NCBI GenBank assembly: GCA_011051715.1 | Contig: DRKP01000137.1 | Location: 1 to 64,000 of the forward strand | DNA: 64,000 nucleotides | DNA from: Sedimenticola thiotaurini | GTDB lineage: Bacteria; Pseudomonadota; Gammaproteobacteria; Chromatiales; Chromatiaceae | Direction of reading: 5' to 3' | In this document: positions 29,775-40,321 of the stretch, in pieces | How positions within the stretch are numbered: the stretch's first letter is position 1 | Layout of the letters: the number at the start of each line of letters is the position of its first letter | Program-made: the position numbers and the translations under genes | The notes under the pieces: generated by a model | Database searches by the model: none | The model's input: the letters and a program-made list of their open reading frames with translations, nothing else | Told to the model about the DNA's origin: nothing

Positions 29775-30707
29775 ATGCCGGAGAGCCGTGCACATCGGCC
29801 GGTGCTCCTGGAGGAGGCGCTGGCAGGGCTGGATGTCCGCCCAGACGGCTGCTACCTGGATGGAACCTTCGGGCGCGGAGGACACGCCGGGGCGATCCTG
29901 GAGCGGCTGGGCGAGGAGGGCCGGCTGCTGGCCCTGGACAAGGATCCGGAGGCGGTGGCGTACGGGCGGCAGCGGTTCTGCCGGGACCGGCGCTTCCACA
30001 TCCACCAGGGCAGTTTCGCCGCCATGGCGGCGCAGGTGGCGGCCCTGGGCTGGGAGGGCGTGGACGGCATCCTGCTGGACCTGGGGGTCTCCTCGCCCCA
30101 GCTGGACCGGGCGGAGCGGGGTTTCAGCTTCCTGCAGGACGGCCCGCTGGACATGCGCATGGACCCGGGCAGCGGTGTCAGCGCCGCCGACTGGCTGGCC
30201 GGGGCCAGTGAATCCGACATCGTGCGGGTACTGAAGGAGTATGGAGAAGAGCGCTTCGCCCGGCGCATCGCCCGGGCGATCCTGGAGCAGCGGGAGCAGG
30301 CGCCGATACGCACCACCGGCCGGCTGGCGGAGATCGTCGCCGCGGCGGTGCCGGTGAAGGAGAAAGGGAAGCACCCGGCCACGCGCAGCTTCCAGGCCAT
30401 CCGCATCCACCTCAACCGGGAGCTGGAGGAGCTGGCGGCGTTTCTGCAGCAGGTGACCGGAGTGCTGCGGCCCGGCGGGCGGCTGGTGGTGATCAGCTTC
30501 CACTCCCTGGAGGACCGGATGGTGAAGCGCTTCATCCGCGAACAGAGCCGCGGCGACCGCTTCCCGCCGGGGCTGCCGGTGACCCGGGATCAGCTGCAGC
30601 CGAAGCTGCGGCCGGTGGGGCGGGCGGTCCGTCCCGGTGAGGCCGAGGTGGCCGCCAATCCCCGGGCCCGCAGCGCGGTGCTGCGGGTGGCCGAGCGCCT
30701 GGCGTGA
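29775..30707 (+). CDS. rsmH: 16S rRNA (cytosine-1402 N4) methyltransferase
   Basis: This SAM-dependent methyltransferase (MraW) of the 30S subunit has 310 residues. [10 protein letters not shown] at the N-terminus, the SAM-binding [14 protein letters not shown] near residue 37, [15 protein letters not shown] near residue 99 and [12 protein letters not shown] near residue 245 are all family blocks. The ATG at 29775 begins 2 bp after the mraZ stop without a clear Shine-Dalgarno, so translation is probably coupled to mraZ. Confidence 0.97.
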   Translation: MPESRAHRPVLLEEALAGLDVRPDGCYLDGTFGRGGHAGAILERLGEEGRLLALDKDPEAVAYGRQRFCRDRRFHIHQGSFAAMAAQVAALGWEGVDGILLDLGVSSPQLDRAERGFSFLQDGPLDMRMDPGSGVSAADWLAGASESDIVRVLKEYGEERFARRIARAILEQREQAPIRTTGRLAEIVAAAVPVKEKGKHPATRSFQAIRIHLNRELEELAAFLQQVTGVLRPGGRLVVISFHSLEDRMVKRFIREQSRGDRFPPGLPVTRDQLQPKLRPVGRAVRPGEAEVAANPRARSAVLRVAERLA

Positions 30708-30976
30708 GTCGGCGCACGCTGCTGCTGATCCTGCTGCTGGGCGCGGGTGTGCTGGCCAGCTCGGTGGCGGTGGTGTACGCCAAGTACAGCTCCCGGCGCC
30801 ACTTCGTGGAGCTGCAGGGGCTGCGGGCACGACAGGATGCACTGGAGGTGGAGTGGAGCCGGCTGCAGCTGGAACAGGGCGCCTGGTCCACCAACGGCCG
30901 GGTGGAGCGGATCGCCCGTGACAGACTGAAGATGCACATACCCTCGGCGGACGAGGTGGTGGTGATACGACCTTGA
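30704..30976 (+). CDS. ftsL: Cell division protein FtsL
   Basis: A 90-residue bitopic divisome protein: short cytoplasmic start, one transmembrane helix ([20 protein letters not shown], residues about 6-25) and a periplasmic coiled coil ([23 protein letters not shown]) that pairs with FtsB and FtsQ. The GTG start at 30704 overlaps the rsmH stop as GTGA, and the 3' end overlaps ftsI by 4 bp. Confidence 0.93.
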   Translation: MSRRTLLLILLLGAGVLASSVAVVYAKYSSRRHFVELQGLRARQDALEVEWSRLQLEQGAWSTNGRVERIARDRLKMHIPSADEVVVIRP

Positions 30977-32742
30977 GCAGGAGAGCGACAACGACCCGGA
31001 AAGGAAAGCGGCGGCAGCCGCCGGCCCAGGGGCGGGTGACCCTGCCGCGCTACCGGTTGCGCCGCTGGTTCCTGCTGTCGCTGCTGGGTATGGCCGCGGT
31101 GGTCCTGCTGTGGCGGGCGGTGGACCAGCAGATCTTCGAGACCGACTTTCTGCAGAACGAGGGTCAGCGCCGCTACCTGCGGGTGGTGGAGATGCCGGCC
31201 CACCGCGGCATGATCACCGACCGTCACGGCTCCCCCCTGGCGATCAGCACGCCGGTGGACTCGATCTGGGCCAACCCGCGGGTGCTGAGTCCGGACCGCC
31301 GCGTATTGACCCCGCTGGCCGGGATGCTGGGGATGAAGACCGATGAGCTGCGCCAGCTGCTGGCGCGCCGCAGCAACCGCTCCTTCGTCTACCTGCGCCG
31401 CCGTATCAACCCGGACCTGGCGGAGAAGGTGAGCCGCTGGGTGAAGGAGGAGGGGATTCGCGGCGTCGGCCTGCAGCGGGAGTATCGCCGCTTCTATCCC
31501 GCCGGCGAGGTGTTCGCCCATGTGGTCGGGTTCACCGACGTGGACGACCGCGGGCAGGAGGGCATCGAGCTGGCCTATGACGACTGGCTGCGCGGCATCC
31601 CCGGTCGCAAGCGGGTGATCCGGGACGGGCGCGCCCGGCCGGTGCGGGACGTGGAGAGCATTCGCCAGCCCCAGCCCGGCAAGGAGCTGACCCTGAGCAT
31701 CGACCGCCGGCTGCAGTTCCTCGCCTACCGCGAGCTGAAGCGGGCGGTGAAACAGCACCGGGCGCGCTCCGGGTCGGCGGTGATCCTGGACGTGCGCAGC
31801 GGCGAGGTGCTGGCGATGGTCAACCAGCCGGCCTACAACCCCAACGGTTCCAAGAGCGGCCCTCCCGGCCGCTTCCGCAACCGCGCCGTCACCGATGTGT
31901 TCGAGCCCGGTTCCACCATGAAGCCATTCACCGTCGCCGCCGCCCTGGAGACCGGGCGCTACCGGCCGGACACGCGCATCGACACCCGCCCCGGTTTTCT
32001 CCGGGTGGGGCGTAACCGGGTGCGTGACCACGACAACCTGGGCGTGATCGACGTGGCCACGGTATTGCAGAAGTCGAGCAACGTGGGCTCCAGCAGGATC
32101 GCCCTGGATCTCACCGGCGAACAACTCTACCGGCTCTACTCCGGGGTCGGCTTCGGCACGGCGGCCAACATCGGCTTTCCCGGCGAGGCGAGCGGTCAGC
32201 TCACCCCCTGGCAGCGCTGGGCGCGCATCGACCAGGCCACCCTGTCGTTCGGCTATGGCCTGTCGGTGAACGTGCTGCAGCTGGCCCGGGCCTATGCGGT
32301 GCTGGCGGCCGACGGCGTGCGCCGGCCGGTCTCGCTGCTGCGGGTCGGGCAGCCACCGGAGGGGGAGCGGGTGATGCGCCCGGAGACCGCCCGCTCGGTC
32401 CGCACCATGCTGGAACGGGTGGTGGCGAAGGGTGGGACCGCGCCGCGGGCGGCGGTGCCCGGCTACCGCGTTGCCGGCAAGACCGGCACGGTGAAGAAGA
32501 GCATCGGCGGCAGGTACGCCGACGACCGCTACCTGGCCCTGTTCGTGGGCATGGCGCCGGCCAGCGACCCGCGGCTGGTGATGGCGGTGGTGATCGATGA
32601 GCCGGCGGGGAAGAAATACTACGGCGGCCAGGTGGCCGCGCCGGTCTTCTCGTCCGTCATGGCCGGGGCGCTGCGGCTGCTGAACGTGGCACCGGACGCC
32701 CTCGGGCCGGAGGCCGTGCGGCTGGCGGGAGGTGTGCAGTGA
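30973..32742 (+). CDS. ftsI: Peptidoglycan transpeptidase FtsI (PBP3)
   Basis: This septal class B penicillin-binding protein crosslinks peptidoglycan with FtsW as glycosyltransferase partner. It has 589 residues. One N-terminal transmembrane helix (FLLSLLGMAAVVLLW, about 33-47) is followed by the dimerisation/pedestal domain and the transpeptidase domain with catalytic STMK (Ser314), SSN (368-370) and KTGT near residue 500. The TTG start at 30973 overlaps the ftsL stop. Confidence 0.97.
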   Translation: MSRRATTTRKGKRRQPPAQGRVTLPRYRLRRWFLLSLLGMAAVVLLWRAVDQQIFETDFLQNEGQRRYLRVVEMPAHRGMITDRHGSPLAISTPVDSIWANPRVLSPDRRVLTPLAGMLGMKTDELRQLLARRSNRSFVYLRRRINPDLAEKVSRWVKEEGIRGVGLQREYRRFYPAGEVFAHVVGFTDVDDRGQEGIELAYDDWLRGIPGRKRVIRDGRARPVRDVESIRQPQPGKELTLSIDRRLQFLAYRELKRAVKQHRARSGSAVILDVRSGEVLAMVNQPAYNPNGSKSGPPGRFRNRAVTDVFEPGSTMKPFTVAAALETGRYRPDTRIDTRPGFLRVGRNRVRDHDNLGVIDVATVLQKSSNVGSSRIALDLTGEQLYRLYSGVGFGTAANIGFPGEASGQLTPWQRWARIDQATLSFGYGLSVNVLQLARAYAVLAADGVRRPVSLLRVGQPPEGERVMRPETARSVRTMLERVVAKGGTAPRAAVPGYRVAGKTGTVKKSIGGRYADDRYLALFVGMAPASDPRLVMAVVIDEPAGKKYYGGQVAAPVFSSVMAGALRLLNVAPDALGPEAVRLAGGVQ

Positions 32743-34253
32743 CGGCGCTGGCGGCCCGAATGGAGACGATGCCCCTGAGCGCACTGCTGCAGCGGACGCT
32801 GGAGCGGGATCCGGAGATCGCGGCCCTCGCCATGGACAGCCGGGACGTGGTTCCCGGGGCCCTGTTCCTGGCCTGCGCCGGGCACAGCGCCCACGGCCTG
32901 GAGTACCTGGCGCAGGCGCTGGACCGGGGCGCGGTGGCGGTGGCCTGGGAGCCGGACGGGGCCTGGGACCGGCAGCGGGTGGCCGCACTGGAGGCCCCGG
33001 TCCCGCTGATCGAGGTGCCGGGCCTCGGCCGCCGGGTGAGCCACATCGCCGGACGCTTCCATGCCGATCCCAGCGCCGACCTCGATCTGATCGGCGTCAC
33101 CGGCACCAACGGCAAGACCAGCTGCGCCCTGTTCATCGCCCAGGCGCTGGCACCCGACCTCCCCTGCGGCGTCATCGGCACCATCGGCAACGGCTATCCC
33201 GGCGAGCTGAGACCGGGGCGCCACACCACCCCGGACCCGGTGCGGCTGCAGGCCCTGCTGGCCCAGTTCCGTGACCGGGGCGCCGGCGCGGTGGCGATGG
33301 AGGTCTCCTCCCATGCCCTCGACCAGGACCGGGCCGCGGCCCTGCGCTTCGACCTGGCGGTCCTGACCAATCTCAGCCGCGACCACCTGGACTATCACGG
33401 CGACATGGAGAGCTACGCCGGGGCGAAGAAGCGCCTGTTCCACGCCCCTGGCCTGGAGGCGGCGGTGATCAACCTGGACGACGAACTGGGCCGGACCCTG
33501 GCCGGGGAGCTGGCCGGCGGGCCGCAGCTGATCGGCTATGGCTGCAGACGGGAGCCGGACCGGGCGTCGGTGGACCGCTGGCTCCACGGCGAGATCCTCG
33601 CCGTCGACGACGACGGCCTGCGGGTGGCGATCAGCGGCAGCTGGGGCGAGGGGCATCTCTCCACGCCCCTGCTGGGCCACTTCAACGTCAGCAACCTGCT
33701 GGCGGTGCTGGGGGTGCTGCTGCAGCGCGGGCTGCCGCTGGAGATCGCGCTGCAGCGGCTGGGCCGGCTGCCCGGTGTACCGGGCCGGATGCAGCGTTTC
33801 GGCGGTGGTGAGCGGCCACTGGTGGTGGTGGACTATGCCCACACCCCGGACGCCCTGGAGCACGTCCTGACCGCCCTGCGCCACCATACCCGCGGCCGGC
33901 TGATCTGCGTGTTCGGCTGTGGTGGTGACCGCGATACCGGCAAGCGGCCGCAGATGGGTGCGATCGCAGAACGGCTGGCCGACCTGGCGGTGGTCACCGA
34001 CGACAACCCGCGGGGCGAGGACGGCGACCGCATCGTCGCCCAGATCCTGGCCGGCATGGAGCGGCCGGGGGCGGCCCGGGTACAGCGCGACCGGGCGGTG
34101 GCGATCCGCCAGGCGATCGGCGGCGCGCGTCCGGGCGACCTGGTGGTGGTGGCCGGCAAGGGGCACGAGACCAGCCAGGAGATCCGCGGGGTGAAGCACC
34201 CCTTCGACGATGCCGAGCAGGTGCGACGGGCGCTGCGGGAGTGGCCGGCATGA
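32739..34253 (+). CDS. murE: UDP-MurNAc-tripeptide synthetase (meso-DAP adding)
   Basis: This cytosolic Mur ligase adds meso-diaminopimelate to UDP-MurNAc-L-Ala-D-Glu. It has 504 residues. The ATP-binding motif is GTNGKTS (122-128). The DNPRGED motif near residue 423 is the DAP-recognition signature, arguing against a lysine-adding type. The GTG at 32739 overlaps the ftsI stop as GTGA; ATGs a few codons in are alternatives. It overlaps murF by 4 bp. Confidence 0.97.
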   Translation: MTALAARMETMPLSALLQRTLERDPEIAALAMDSRDVVPGALFLACAGHSAHGLEYLAQALDRGAVAVAWEPDGAWDRQRVAALEAPVPLIEVPGLGRRVSHIAGRFHADPSADLDLIGVTGTNGKTSCALFIAQALAPDLPCGVIGTIGNGYPGELRPGRHTTPDPVRLQALLAQFRDRGAGAVAMEVSSHALDQDRAAALRFDLAVLTNLSRDHLDYHGDMESYAGAKKRLFHAPGLEAAVINLDDELGRTLAGELAGGPQLIGYGCRREPDRASVDRWLHGEILAVDDDGLRVAISGSWGEGHLSTPLLGHFNVSNLLAVLGVLLQRGLPLEIALQRLGRLPGVPGRMQRFGGGERPLVVVDYAHTPDALEHVLTALRHHTRGRLICVFGCGGDRDTGKRPQMGAIAERLADLAVVTDDNPRGEDGDRIVAQILAGMERPGAARVQRDRAVAIRQAIGGARPGDLVVVAGKGHETSQEIRGVKHPFDDAEQVRRALREWPA

Positions 34254-35614
34254 TCCAGCACAGCCTGTCCGATCTCGCCCCCGCCCTGGACGCCCGCCAC
34301 ATCGGTCCGGACGCCAGCTTCACCGCGGTGAGCACCGATACCCGCACCCTGCGCCCGGGGGAGCTGTTCGTGGCCCTGCAGGGGCCGCGCTTCGACGGTC
34401 ATGAGCACCTGGCGGAGGCGGAGGCGAAGGGGGCCGCGGCGGTTATGGTCAGCCGCCGGCCCGGAGTGGCGCTGCCCGGGCTGCTGCTGGAGGACACCCG
34501 CCGCGGCCTGGGTCGGCTGGCGGCCCTGTGGCGCCGCAGCTACCGCGGCCCGGTGGTGGCGGTCACCGGCAGCAACGGCAAGACCACGGTGAAGGAGATG
34601 CTGGCGGCGATCCTCTCCCGGCGGGGCAGTGTGCTGGCCACCGTCGGCAACCAGAACAACGACATCGGCCTGCCCCTGACCCTGCTGCGGCTGCAGGAGC
34701 ACGACCACGCGGTGGTCGAGCTGGGTGCCAACCGCCCGGGGGAGATCGACTATCTCACCCGTATCGCGCGTCCCGACGTGGCGCTGGTGAACAACGCCGG
34801 TCCGGCCCATCTGGAGGGCTTCGGCAGTGTCGAGGGGGTGGCCCGCGCCAAGGGCGAGATCGTCAACGGTCTCGCCGCCGACGGCTGCCTGGTCTACAAC
34901 GCCGACGACGACTGGGCCGGCCTGTGGCGGGAACTGGCCGGCGGCCGCCGGCTGGTCGGCTTCGGTGTCAACCGGCCGGCGGAGGTGAGCAGCCCGGCCC
35001 TTGCGCTGGAGCTGGCATGGAGCGGGCAGGGCTTTCGCAGCCGTTTCCCGGTACTGACCCCGGCCGGCGAGATCGACGTGGAGATCGCCCTGGCCGGAGA
35101 GCACAACCGGATGAACGCCCTGGCCGCCATCGCCGCCGCGCTGGTGCTTGGGGTCGACCGGGAGCGGATCCGGGAGGGGCTGGCCGGGCTGGCGCCGGTA
35201 CCGGGCCGGCTGCAGCCGCTGGCCGGCCGCGACGGTATCGGCCTGATCGACGACAGCTACAACGCCAACCCGGCCTCGGTCGAGGCGGCGATCAGGGTGC
35301 TGGCGACGGCCCCGGGACGGCGTTTCCTGGTGCTCGGACCGCTGGCGGAACTGGGTGACGACGCCACCCGCTACTACCGCCATATCGGCGAGGCGGCACG
35401 GGCGGCGGGAATCGATGATCTCTACGCCGTCGGCGACGCCGCTGCCGCCGCCCGCGCGTTCGGTCCGCGCGGCCACGGCTTCGTCTCCCTGGAGCGGCTG
35501 CTGGACGGACTGGAGCAGGTGCTGGAGCCGGCCGACCGGGTGCTGATCAAGGGCTCGCGCAGCGCCGGCATGGAGCGGGTGGTGGAACGGCTGGCGGCCG
35601 CGGGGGAGGACTGA
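34250..35614 (+). CDS. murF: UDP-MurNAc-pentapeptide synthetase
   Basis: This Mur ligase adds D-Ala-D-Ala to the tripeptide precursor. It has 454 residues. The ATP-binding [11 protein letters not shown] lies near residue 109, with [11 protein letters not shown] and [10 protein letters not shown] following. [11 protein letters not shown] near residue 337 is the C-terminal signature. The ATG at 34250 overlaps the murE stop as ATGA. Confidence 0.97.
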   Translation: MIQHSLSDLAPALDARHIGPDASFTAVSTDTRTLRPGELFVALQGPRFDGHEHLAEAEAKGAAAVMVSRRPGVALPGLLLEDTRRGLGRLAALWRRSYRGPVVAVTGSNGKTTVKEMLAAILSRRGSVLATVGNQNNDIGLPLTLLRLQEHDHAVVELGANRPGEIDYLTRIARPDVALVNNAGPAHLEGFGSVEGVARAKGEIVNGLAADGCLVYNADDDWAGLWRELAGGRRLVGFGVNRPAEVSSPALALELAWSGQGFRSRFPVLTPAGEIDVEIALAGEHNRMNALAAIAAALVLGVDRERIREGLAGLAPVPGRLQPLAGRDGIGLIDDSYNANPASVEAAIRVLATAPGRRFLVLGPLAELGDDATRYYRHIGEAARAAGIDDLYAVGDAAAAARAFGPRGHGFVSLERLLDGLEQVLEPADRVLIKGSRSAGMERVVERLAAAGED

Positions 35615-35615
35615 G

Positions 35616-36698
35616 ATGCTGCTCTATCTTGCCGAGTTCCTGGCCCAGTACAACAGCGGCTTCAACGTCTTCCAGTACCTCACCCTGCGCACCATCCTGG
35701 GGGTGCTTACGGCGCTGGTCATCTCCTTCCTGGTGGGTCCGGTGATGATCCGCCGCCTTACCGTGCACCAGATCGGCCAGACCGTGCGCAGCGACGGTCC
35801 CCAGTCCCATCTCTCCAAGGCCGGCACCCCCACCATGGGCGGTGCGCTGCTGCTGGTGGCGGTGACGGTCAGCACCCTGCTGTGGGCCGATATCGGCAGC
35901 CGCTACGTCTGGACGGTGCTGGTGGTCACCCTGCTGTTCGGCGTCATCGGCTTCATCGACGACTACCGCAAGCTGGTGCTGAACGATCCGAAGGGGCTGT
36001 CGGCCCGCAGCAAGTACCTGTGGCAGTCGCTGGTGGGGCTGGGGGCGGCCCTGTTTCTCTACCAGACCGCCCAGGTGCCGGCAGAGACCCAGCTGATCAT
36101 CCCCTTCGTCAAGAGCATCACCCTGGACATGGGCCCCTGGTTCGTGGTGCTCGGCTATTTCGTCATCGTCGGCTCCAGCAACGCGGTCAATCTGACCGAC
36201 GGTCTCGATGGCCTGGCGATCATGCCGACGGTGCTGGTGGCGGGCGCCCTGGCCATCTTCGCCTATGTCTCCGGCCACGCCCGGATCTCCGACTACCTGC
36301 TGATCCCGCACCTGCCCGGGGTCGGCGAGGTGGCGGTGTTCTGCGGCTCCCTGGTGGGGGCCGGGCTCGGCTTCCTCTGGTTCAACGCCTACCCGGCCCA
36401 GGTCTTCATGGGCGACGTGGGGGCGCTGGCGCTGGGGGCGGCCCTGGGGGTGGTGGCGGTGATCGTGCGCCAGGAGCTGGTGCTGCTGATCATGGGCGGG
36501 GTGTTCGTGATGGAGACGGTGTCGGTGATCCTGCAGGTGGTGTCGTTCAAGCTCACCGGCAGGCGCATCTTCCGCATGGCGCCGCTGCACCACCATTTCG
36601 AGCTCAAGGGGTGGCCGGAGCCACGGGTGATCGTCCGTTTCTGGATCGTCACCGTGATCCTGGTCCTGGTCGGTCTGGCGAGTCTGAAGATCCGCTGA
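35616..36698 (+). CDS. mraY: Phospho-MurNAc-pentapeptide transferase
   Basis: This integral membrane enzyme makes lipid I from UDP-MurNAc-pentapeptide and undecaprenyl phosphate. It has 360 residues, the usual length, with about ten hydrophobic segments. The motifs KAGTPTMGG near residue 70, FIDDYRK near residue 114 (catalytic Asp pair) and [13 protein letters not shown] near residue 190 are intact, as is APLHHHFE. The ATG follows the murF stop by 1 bp. Confidence 0.98.
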   Translation: MLLYLAEFLAQYNSGFNVFQYLTLRTILGVLTALVISFLVGPVMIRRLTVHQIGQTVRSDGPQSHLSKAGTPTMGGALLLVAVTVSTLLWADIGSRYVWTVLVVTLLFGVIGFIDDYRKLVLNDPKGLSARSKYLWQSLVGLGAALFLYQTAQVPAETQLIIPFVKSITLDMGPWFVVLGYFVIVGSSNAVNLTDGLDGLAIMPTVLVAGALAIFAYVSGHARISDYLLIPHLPGVGEVAVFCGSLVGAGLGFLWFNAYPAQVFMGDVGALALGAALGVVAVIVRQELVLLIMGGVFVMETVSVILQVVSFKLTGRRIFRMAPLHHHFELKGWPEPRVIVRFWIVTVILVLVGLASLKIR

Positions 36699-36699
36699 C

Positions 36700-38091
36700 A
36701 TGAATGCACGGGTGGAACAGAGTGGCAACGACACCGCCGGCAGGCCGGAGCGGCGCCGCAAGACCCTGGTGGTGGGCCTCGGCGAGACCGGTCTCTCCTG
36801 CGCCCGCCACCTGGCCGGGCGCGGTGTCCCCACCGCCATCGTCGACAGTCGCCGCGAACCGCCGGGGCTGGACCGGCTGCGCCGGGAGCTGCCGGACACC
36901 GCCCTGTTCCTGGGCCGCTTCGATCCGGCGGTGTTCGAGGCCGCCGAGCGGCTGGTGGTGAGCCCCGGCGTGTCGATCCAGGAACCCCTGATCCAGGCCG
37001 CCATCGCCCGCGGTGTGGCGGTGGAGGGGGATATCGAACTGTTCGCCCGCGCCGTCCGCGCACCGGTGGTGGCGATCACCGGGTCCAACGGCAAGAGCAC
37101 GGTGACCAGCCTGCTCGGCGAGATGGCGCTGGCGGCGGGGCTGAACACCGCCGTCGGCGGCAACCTGGGCCGGCCGGCCCTGGAGCTGCTGGACGATGCA
37201 GTACAGCTCTACGTGCTGGAGCTCTCCAGCTTCCAGCTCGAGACCACCGCCAGCCTGGCGCCGCGGGCGGCGGCCATCCTCAACCTGTCGCCGGATCACC
37301 AGGACCGCTATCCGGACATGGCGGCCTACGTGGCGGCCAAGGCACGCATCCTGCGCGGCGCCCGGACCGTCGTCCTCGGCCGTGACGATCCCCGGGTGAT
37401 GGCGCTGGCGGGCGGGGTGGAGCGGCTCCTCACCTTCGGCCTGGACCGGCCGGTGGAGGAGAACGCCTTCGGCCTGCGTCGGATCGGCGGGGAAGAGTGG
37501 CTGTGCCGTGGTCATGCGCCGCTGGCACCGGCCTCCGAGCTGCTGCTGCCCGGACGCCACAACCTGGCCAATGCCCTGGCGGCCCTCGCCCTGGGGCATG
37601 CCATCGGCCTGCCGGCAGAGGCGATGCGCCGCGCCCTGGGCCGCTATACCGGGCTGCCCCACCGGACCCAGTTCGTGGCCGAGATCGACGGCGTGCGCTG
37701 GTACAACGACTCCAAGGGGACCAATCCGGGCGCCACCCTGGCGGCGCTGGAGGGGTTCCACCGCCCGGACAGCGATGCCCGCACCGTGCTGATCGCCGGC
37801 GGTGATGCCAAGGGTGCCGACTTCTCGGTGCTGGCCGATGCGGTGGAGCGCTGCGTCCGCTGCCTGGTGCTGCTGGGACGCGATGCCCCGCTGCTGGAGC
37901 GGGCGCTGGCGGGCCGGGTGCCGGTGCGCCATGCCGCCGACATGGCGGCGGCGGTGGCGGCGGCGGCAGAGGAGGCCCGTCCCGGCGACCGGGTGCTGCT
38001 GTCGCCGGCCTGTGCCAGTTTCGACATGTACCCCAACTACGCCGTCCGCGGCGAGCAGTTCATGGAGCTGGTGCGGGAGCGGCAGGCATGA
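36700..38091 (+). CDS. murD: UDP-MurNAc-L-alanine:D-glutamate ligase
   Basis: This Mur ligase adds D-glutamate to UDP-MurNAc-Ala. It has 463 residues, including a basic N-terminal extension (about 20 residues before KTLVVGLGETG). The ATP-binding GSNGKSTVTSLL lies near residue 125, LSSFQLE near residue 175, and HRTQFV plus NDSKGTNPGAT near residues 320-345. The ATG is 1 bp after the mraY stop. Confidence 0.97.
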   Translation: MNARVEQSGNDTAGRPERRRKTLVVGLGETGLSCARHLAGRGVPTAIVDSRREPPGLDRLRRELPDTALFLGRFDPAVFEAAERLVVSPGVSIQEPLIQAAIARGVAVEGDIELFARAVRAPVVAITGSNGKSTVTSLLGEMALAAGLNTAVGGNLGRPALELLDDAVQLYVLELSSFQLETTASLAPRAAAILNLSPDHQDRYPDMAAYVAAKARILRGARTVVLGRDDPRVMALAGGVERLLTFGLDRPVEENAFGLRRIGGEEWLCRGHAPLAPASELLLPGRHNLANALAALALGHAIGLPAEAMRRALGRYTGLPHRTQFVAEIDGVRWYNDSKGTNPGATLAALEGFHRPDSDARTVLIAGGDAKGADFSVLADAVERCVRCLVLLGRDAPLLERALAGRVPVRHAADMAAAVAAAAEEARPGDRVLLSPACASFDMYPNYAVRGEQFMELVRERQA

Positions 38092-39260
38092 GGGCGGCGG
38101 CGCGCAACCAGGCGACGGTGGCCGGTGCCGGTCCGGCGCTGCCGCCGCTGGACTACCTGCTGATCCTGGCGGCCCTGGCCCTGCTCGGGCTGGGCCTGGT
38201 GATGGTGGCCTCGGCCTCGCTGCACCGCATCCCGGATGCCCCGTTCCACTACATCGTCCGCCACCTGGTCGCCCTCGGTCTCGGCCTCGGCGGTGCCGTC
38301 GCCGTGGCGCTGCTGCCGATGTCGTTCTGGGAGCGCAGCGGCACCACTCTCTACTTCATCGGCCTGCTGCTGCTGGGACTGGTACTGCTGCCGGGCGTCG
38401 GTCGCGAGGCCAATGGCGCCGTGCGCTGGATCCCGCTGGGCCCGTTCAACCTGCAGAGCTCCGAGTTCATGAAGCTGTTCCTGGTGGTCTACATGGCCGG
38501 TTACCTGGTGCGCCGGCAGCAGGAGGTGGCCACCAGTGTGTGGGGATTCATCAAACCCATGATCCTGCTGATCCTGGCCGCCGTCCTGCTGCTGCTGCAG
38601 CCCGACTTCGGCACCACCGCGGTGCTGATGGCCACCGCCATGGGGATGCTGTTCCTCGGTGGCGTGCCGCTGTGGCAGTTCGGTGTGCTGCTGGCGCTGG
38701 CGGTGTCGGCACTGGCGGGACTGGTGCTGGTCTCGCCCTACCGGCTGCAGCGCATCACCGCCTTCCTCGATCCCTGGGCCGACGTGCAGAACAGCGGTTA
38801 CCAGCTGGCCCAGGCGCTGATCGCCTTCGGCCGCGGCGAGTGGTTCGGCGTCGGCCTGGGCGCCGGCATCCAGAAACAGTTCTACCTGCCGGAGGCGCAC
38901 ACCGACTTCCTGATGGCGGTGATCGGCGAGGAGCTGGGTCTGCTGGGCACGGTCACCGTGATCCTGCTGTTCGGGGTGATCGTCTGGCGCGCCTTCCGCA
39001 TCGGTGCCGGGGCCGAGTCCCGCAGCCGTTTCGCCGCCTACGTGGCCCAGGGCTTCGGCCTCTGGATCGGGCTGCAGGCGTTCATCAACATCGGCGTCAA
39101 CGTCGGCCTGCTGCCGACCAAGGGCCTGACTCTGCCGCTGATGAGCTACGGCGGCAACAGCCTGATCGTCGCCTGCCTGGTGATCGGCATCCTGGTGCGT
39201 ATCGACTACGAGACCCGGCGCAGTCCGGCGGGGGAGGGGAAGTCGTGGGTACGCGCGTGA
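38088..39260 (+). CDS. ftsW: Septal peptidoglycan glycosyltransferase FtsW
   Basis: A SEDS-family polymerase with about ten transmembrane helices in 390 residues. Motifs include [10 protein letters not shown] near residue 124, LQPDFGTT near residue 172, the conserved [21 protein letters not shown] block near residue 244, and MSYGGNS near residue 350. It works with FtsI. The ATG at 38088 overlaps the murD stop as ATGA. Confidence 0.97.
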   Translation: MRAAARNQATVAGAGPALPPLDYLLILAALALLGLGLVMVASASLHRIPDAPFHYIVRHLVALGLGLGGAVAVALLPMSFWERSGTTLYFIGLLLLGLVLLPGVGREANGAVRWIPLGPFNLQSSEFMKLFLVVYMAGYLVRRQQEVATSVWGFIKPMILLILAAVLLLLQPDFGTTAVLMATAMGMLFLGGVPLWQFGVLLALAVSALAGLVLVSPYRLQRITAFLDPWADVQNSGYQLAQALIAFGRGEWFGVGLGAGIQKQFYLPEAHTDFLMAVIGEELGLLGTVTVILLFGVIVWRAFRIGAGAESRSRFAAYVAQGFGLWIGLQAFINIGVNVGLLPTKGLTLPLMSYGGNSLIVACLVIGILVRIDYETRRSPAGEGKSWVRA

Positions 39261-40321
39261 TGGTGATGGCGGGCGGCACCGGCGGCCACGTCTTTCCCGC
39301 CCTGGCGGTGGCGGACGAACTGCGCCGGCGCGGCCTGGAGGTGTGCTGGCTCGGCACCCCGGACAGCTTCGAGAGCCGGCTGGTGCCCGGTCACGGCTTC
39401 CCCATGGAGCTGGTCGGCATCCGCGGCCTGCGTGGCAACGGGATCGCCGGCTGGCTGCTGGCCCCGTTCCGCCTGCTGCGTGCCTGCGGCCAGGCCCTGG
39501 GCGCCCTGCGCCGCCGCCGTCCCGCCCTGGTGCTGGGGATGGGGGGGTTCGCCAGCGGCCCCGGCGGGCTGATGGCCTGGCTCACCCGCATCCCGCTGGT
39601 GATCCACGAGCAGAACGCGGTCCCCGGCCTGACCAACCGCTGGCTGGCGCGTCTCGCCGACCGGGTGCTGGAGGCCTTCCCCGGCAGCTTCGGACCGGCC
39701 CGGCGGGCGCAGCTCACCGGCAACCCGGTACGGCCGGAGATCAGCGCCCTGGCGGCGCCGGAGGAGCGCCTGTCCGGCCGCGCCGGGGCGGTACGGCTGC
39801 TGGTGCTGGGGGGCTCCCTCGGTGCCCAGGCCCTGAACGAGAGCCTGCCCGCCGCCCTGGCCAGAGTGGCGCCGGAGGATCGCCCCGAGGTGCGCCACCA
39901 GGCCGGCCGGGGCAAGGACGAGGCCACCCGCGCCGCCTATGCGGCCGCGGGCGTGGCGGCCGAGGTGACCCCGTTCCTGGAGGAGATGGCCGCGGCCTAC
40001 GGCTGGGCCGACCTGGTGATCTGTCGCGCCGGTGCCCTCACCGTGGCCGAGCTGGCGGCGGCCGGTATCGGCGCCATCCTGGTCCCCTATCCCCACGCCG
40101 TGGACGACCATCAGACCCGCAACGCCGGCTACCTGGTGGACGGCGGCGCCGCCCTGCTGCTGCCCCAGGCGGAGCTGACGCCGGAGCGCCTGGCCGACCT
40201 GCTGCGGCCGCTGCTGCAGGATCGCCCGCGGCTGCTGGAGATGGCGCGGCGGGCGCGGCGGCTGGCGCTGCCGCAGGCCACCGCCCGGGTGGCGGACGCC
40301 TGCCAGGAGGTGCTGGGATGA
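39245..40321 (+). CDS. murG: UDP-GlcNAc:lipid I N-acetylglucosaminyltransferase
   Basis: This peripheral membrane GT-B enzyme makes lipid II from lipid I. It has 358 residues. [16 protein letters not shown] near residue 8 and [10 protein letters not shown] near residue 100 are N-domain loops, HEQNAVPG follows, and the C-domain has [11 protein letters not shown] and the UDP-GlcNAc site [13 protein letters not shown]. The start is taken as GTG at 39245, since GGAGGGG lies upstream and [14 protein letters not shown] matches relatives; ATG 39260 is an alternative. It overlaps ftsW. Confidence 0.96.
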   Translation: MGTRVMVMAGGTGGHVFPALAVADELRRRGLEVCWLGTPDSFESRLVPGHGFPMELVGIRGLRGNGIAGWLLAPFRLLRACGQALGALRRRRPALVLGMGGFASGPGGLMAWLTRIPLVIHEQNAVPGLTNRWLARLADRVLEAFPGSFGPARRAQLTGNPVRPEISALAAPEERLSGRAGAVRLLVLGGSLGAQALNESLPAALARVAPEDRPEVRHQAGRGKDEATRAAYAAAGVAAEVTPFLEEMAAAYGWADLVICRAGALTVAELAAAGIGAILVPYPHAVDDHQTRNAGYLVDGGAALLLPQAELTPERLADLLRPLLQDRPRLLEMARRARRLALPQATARVADACQEVLG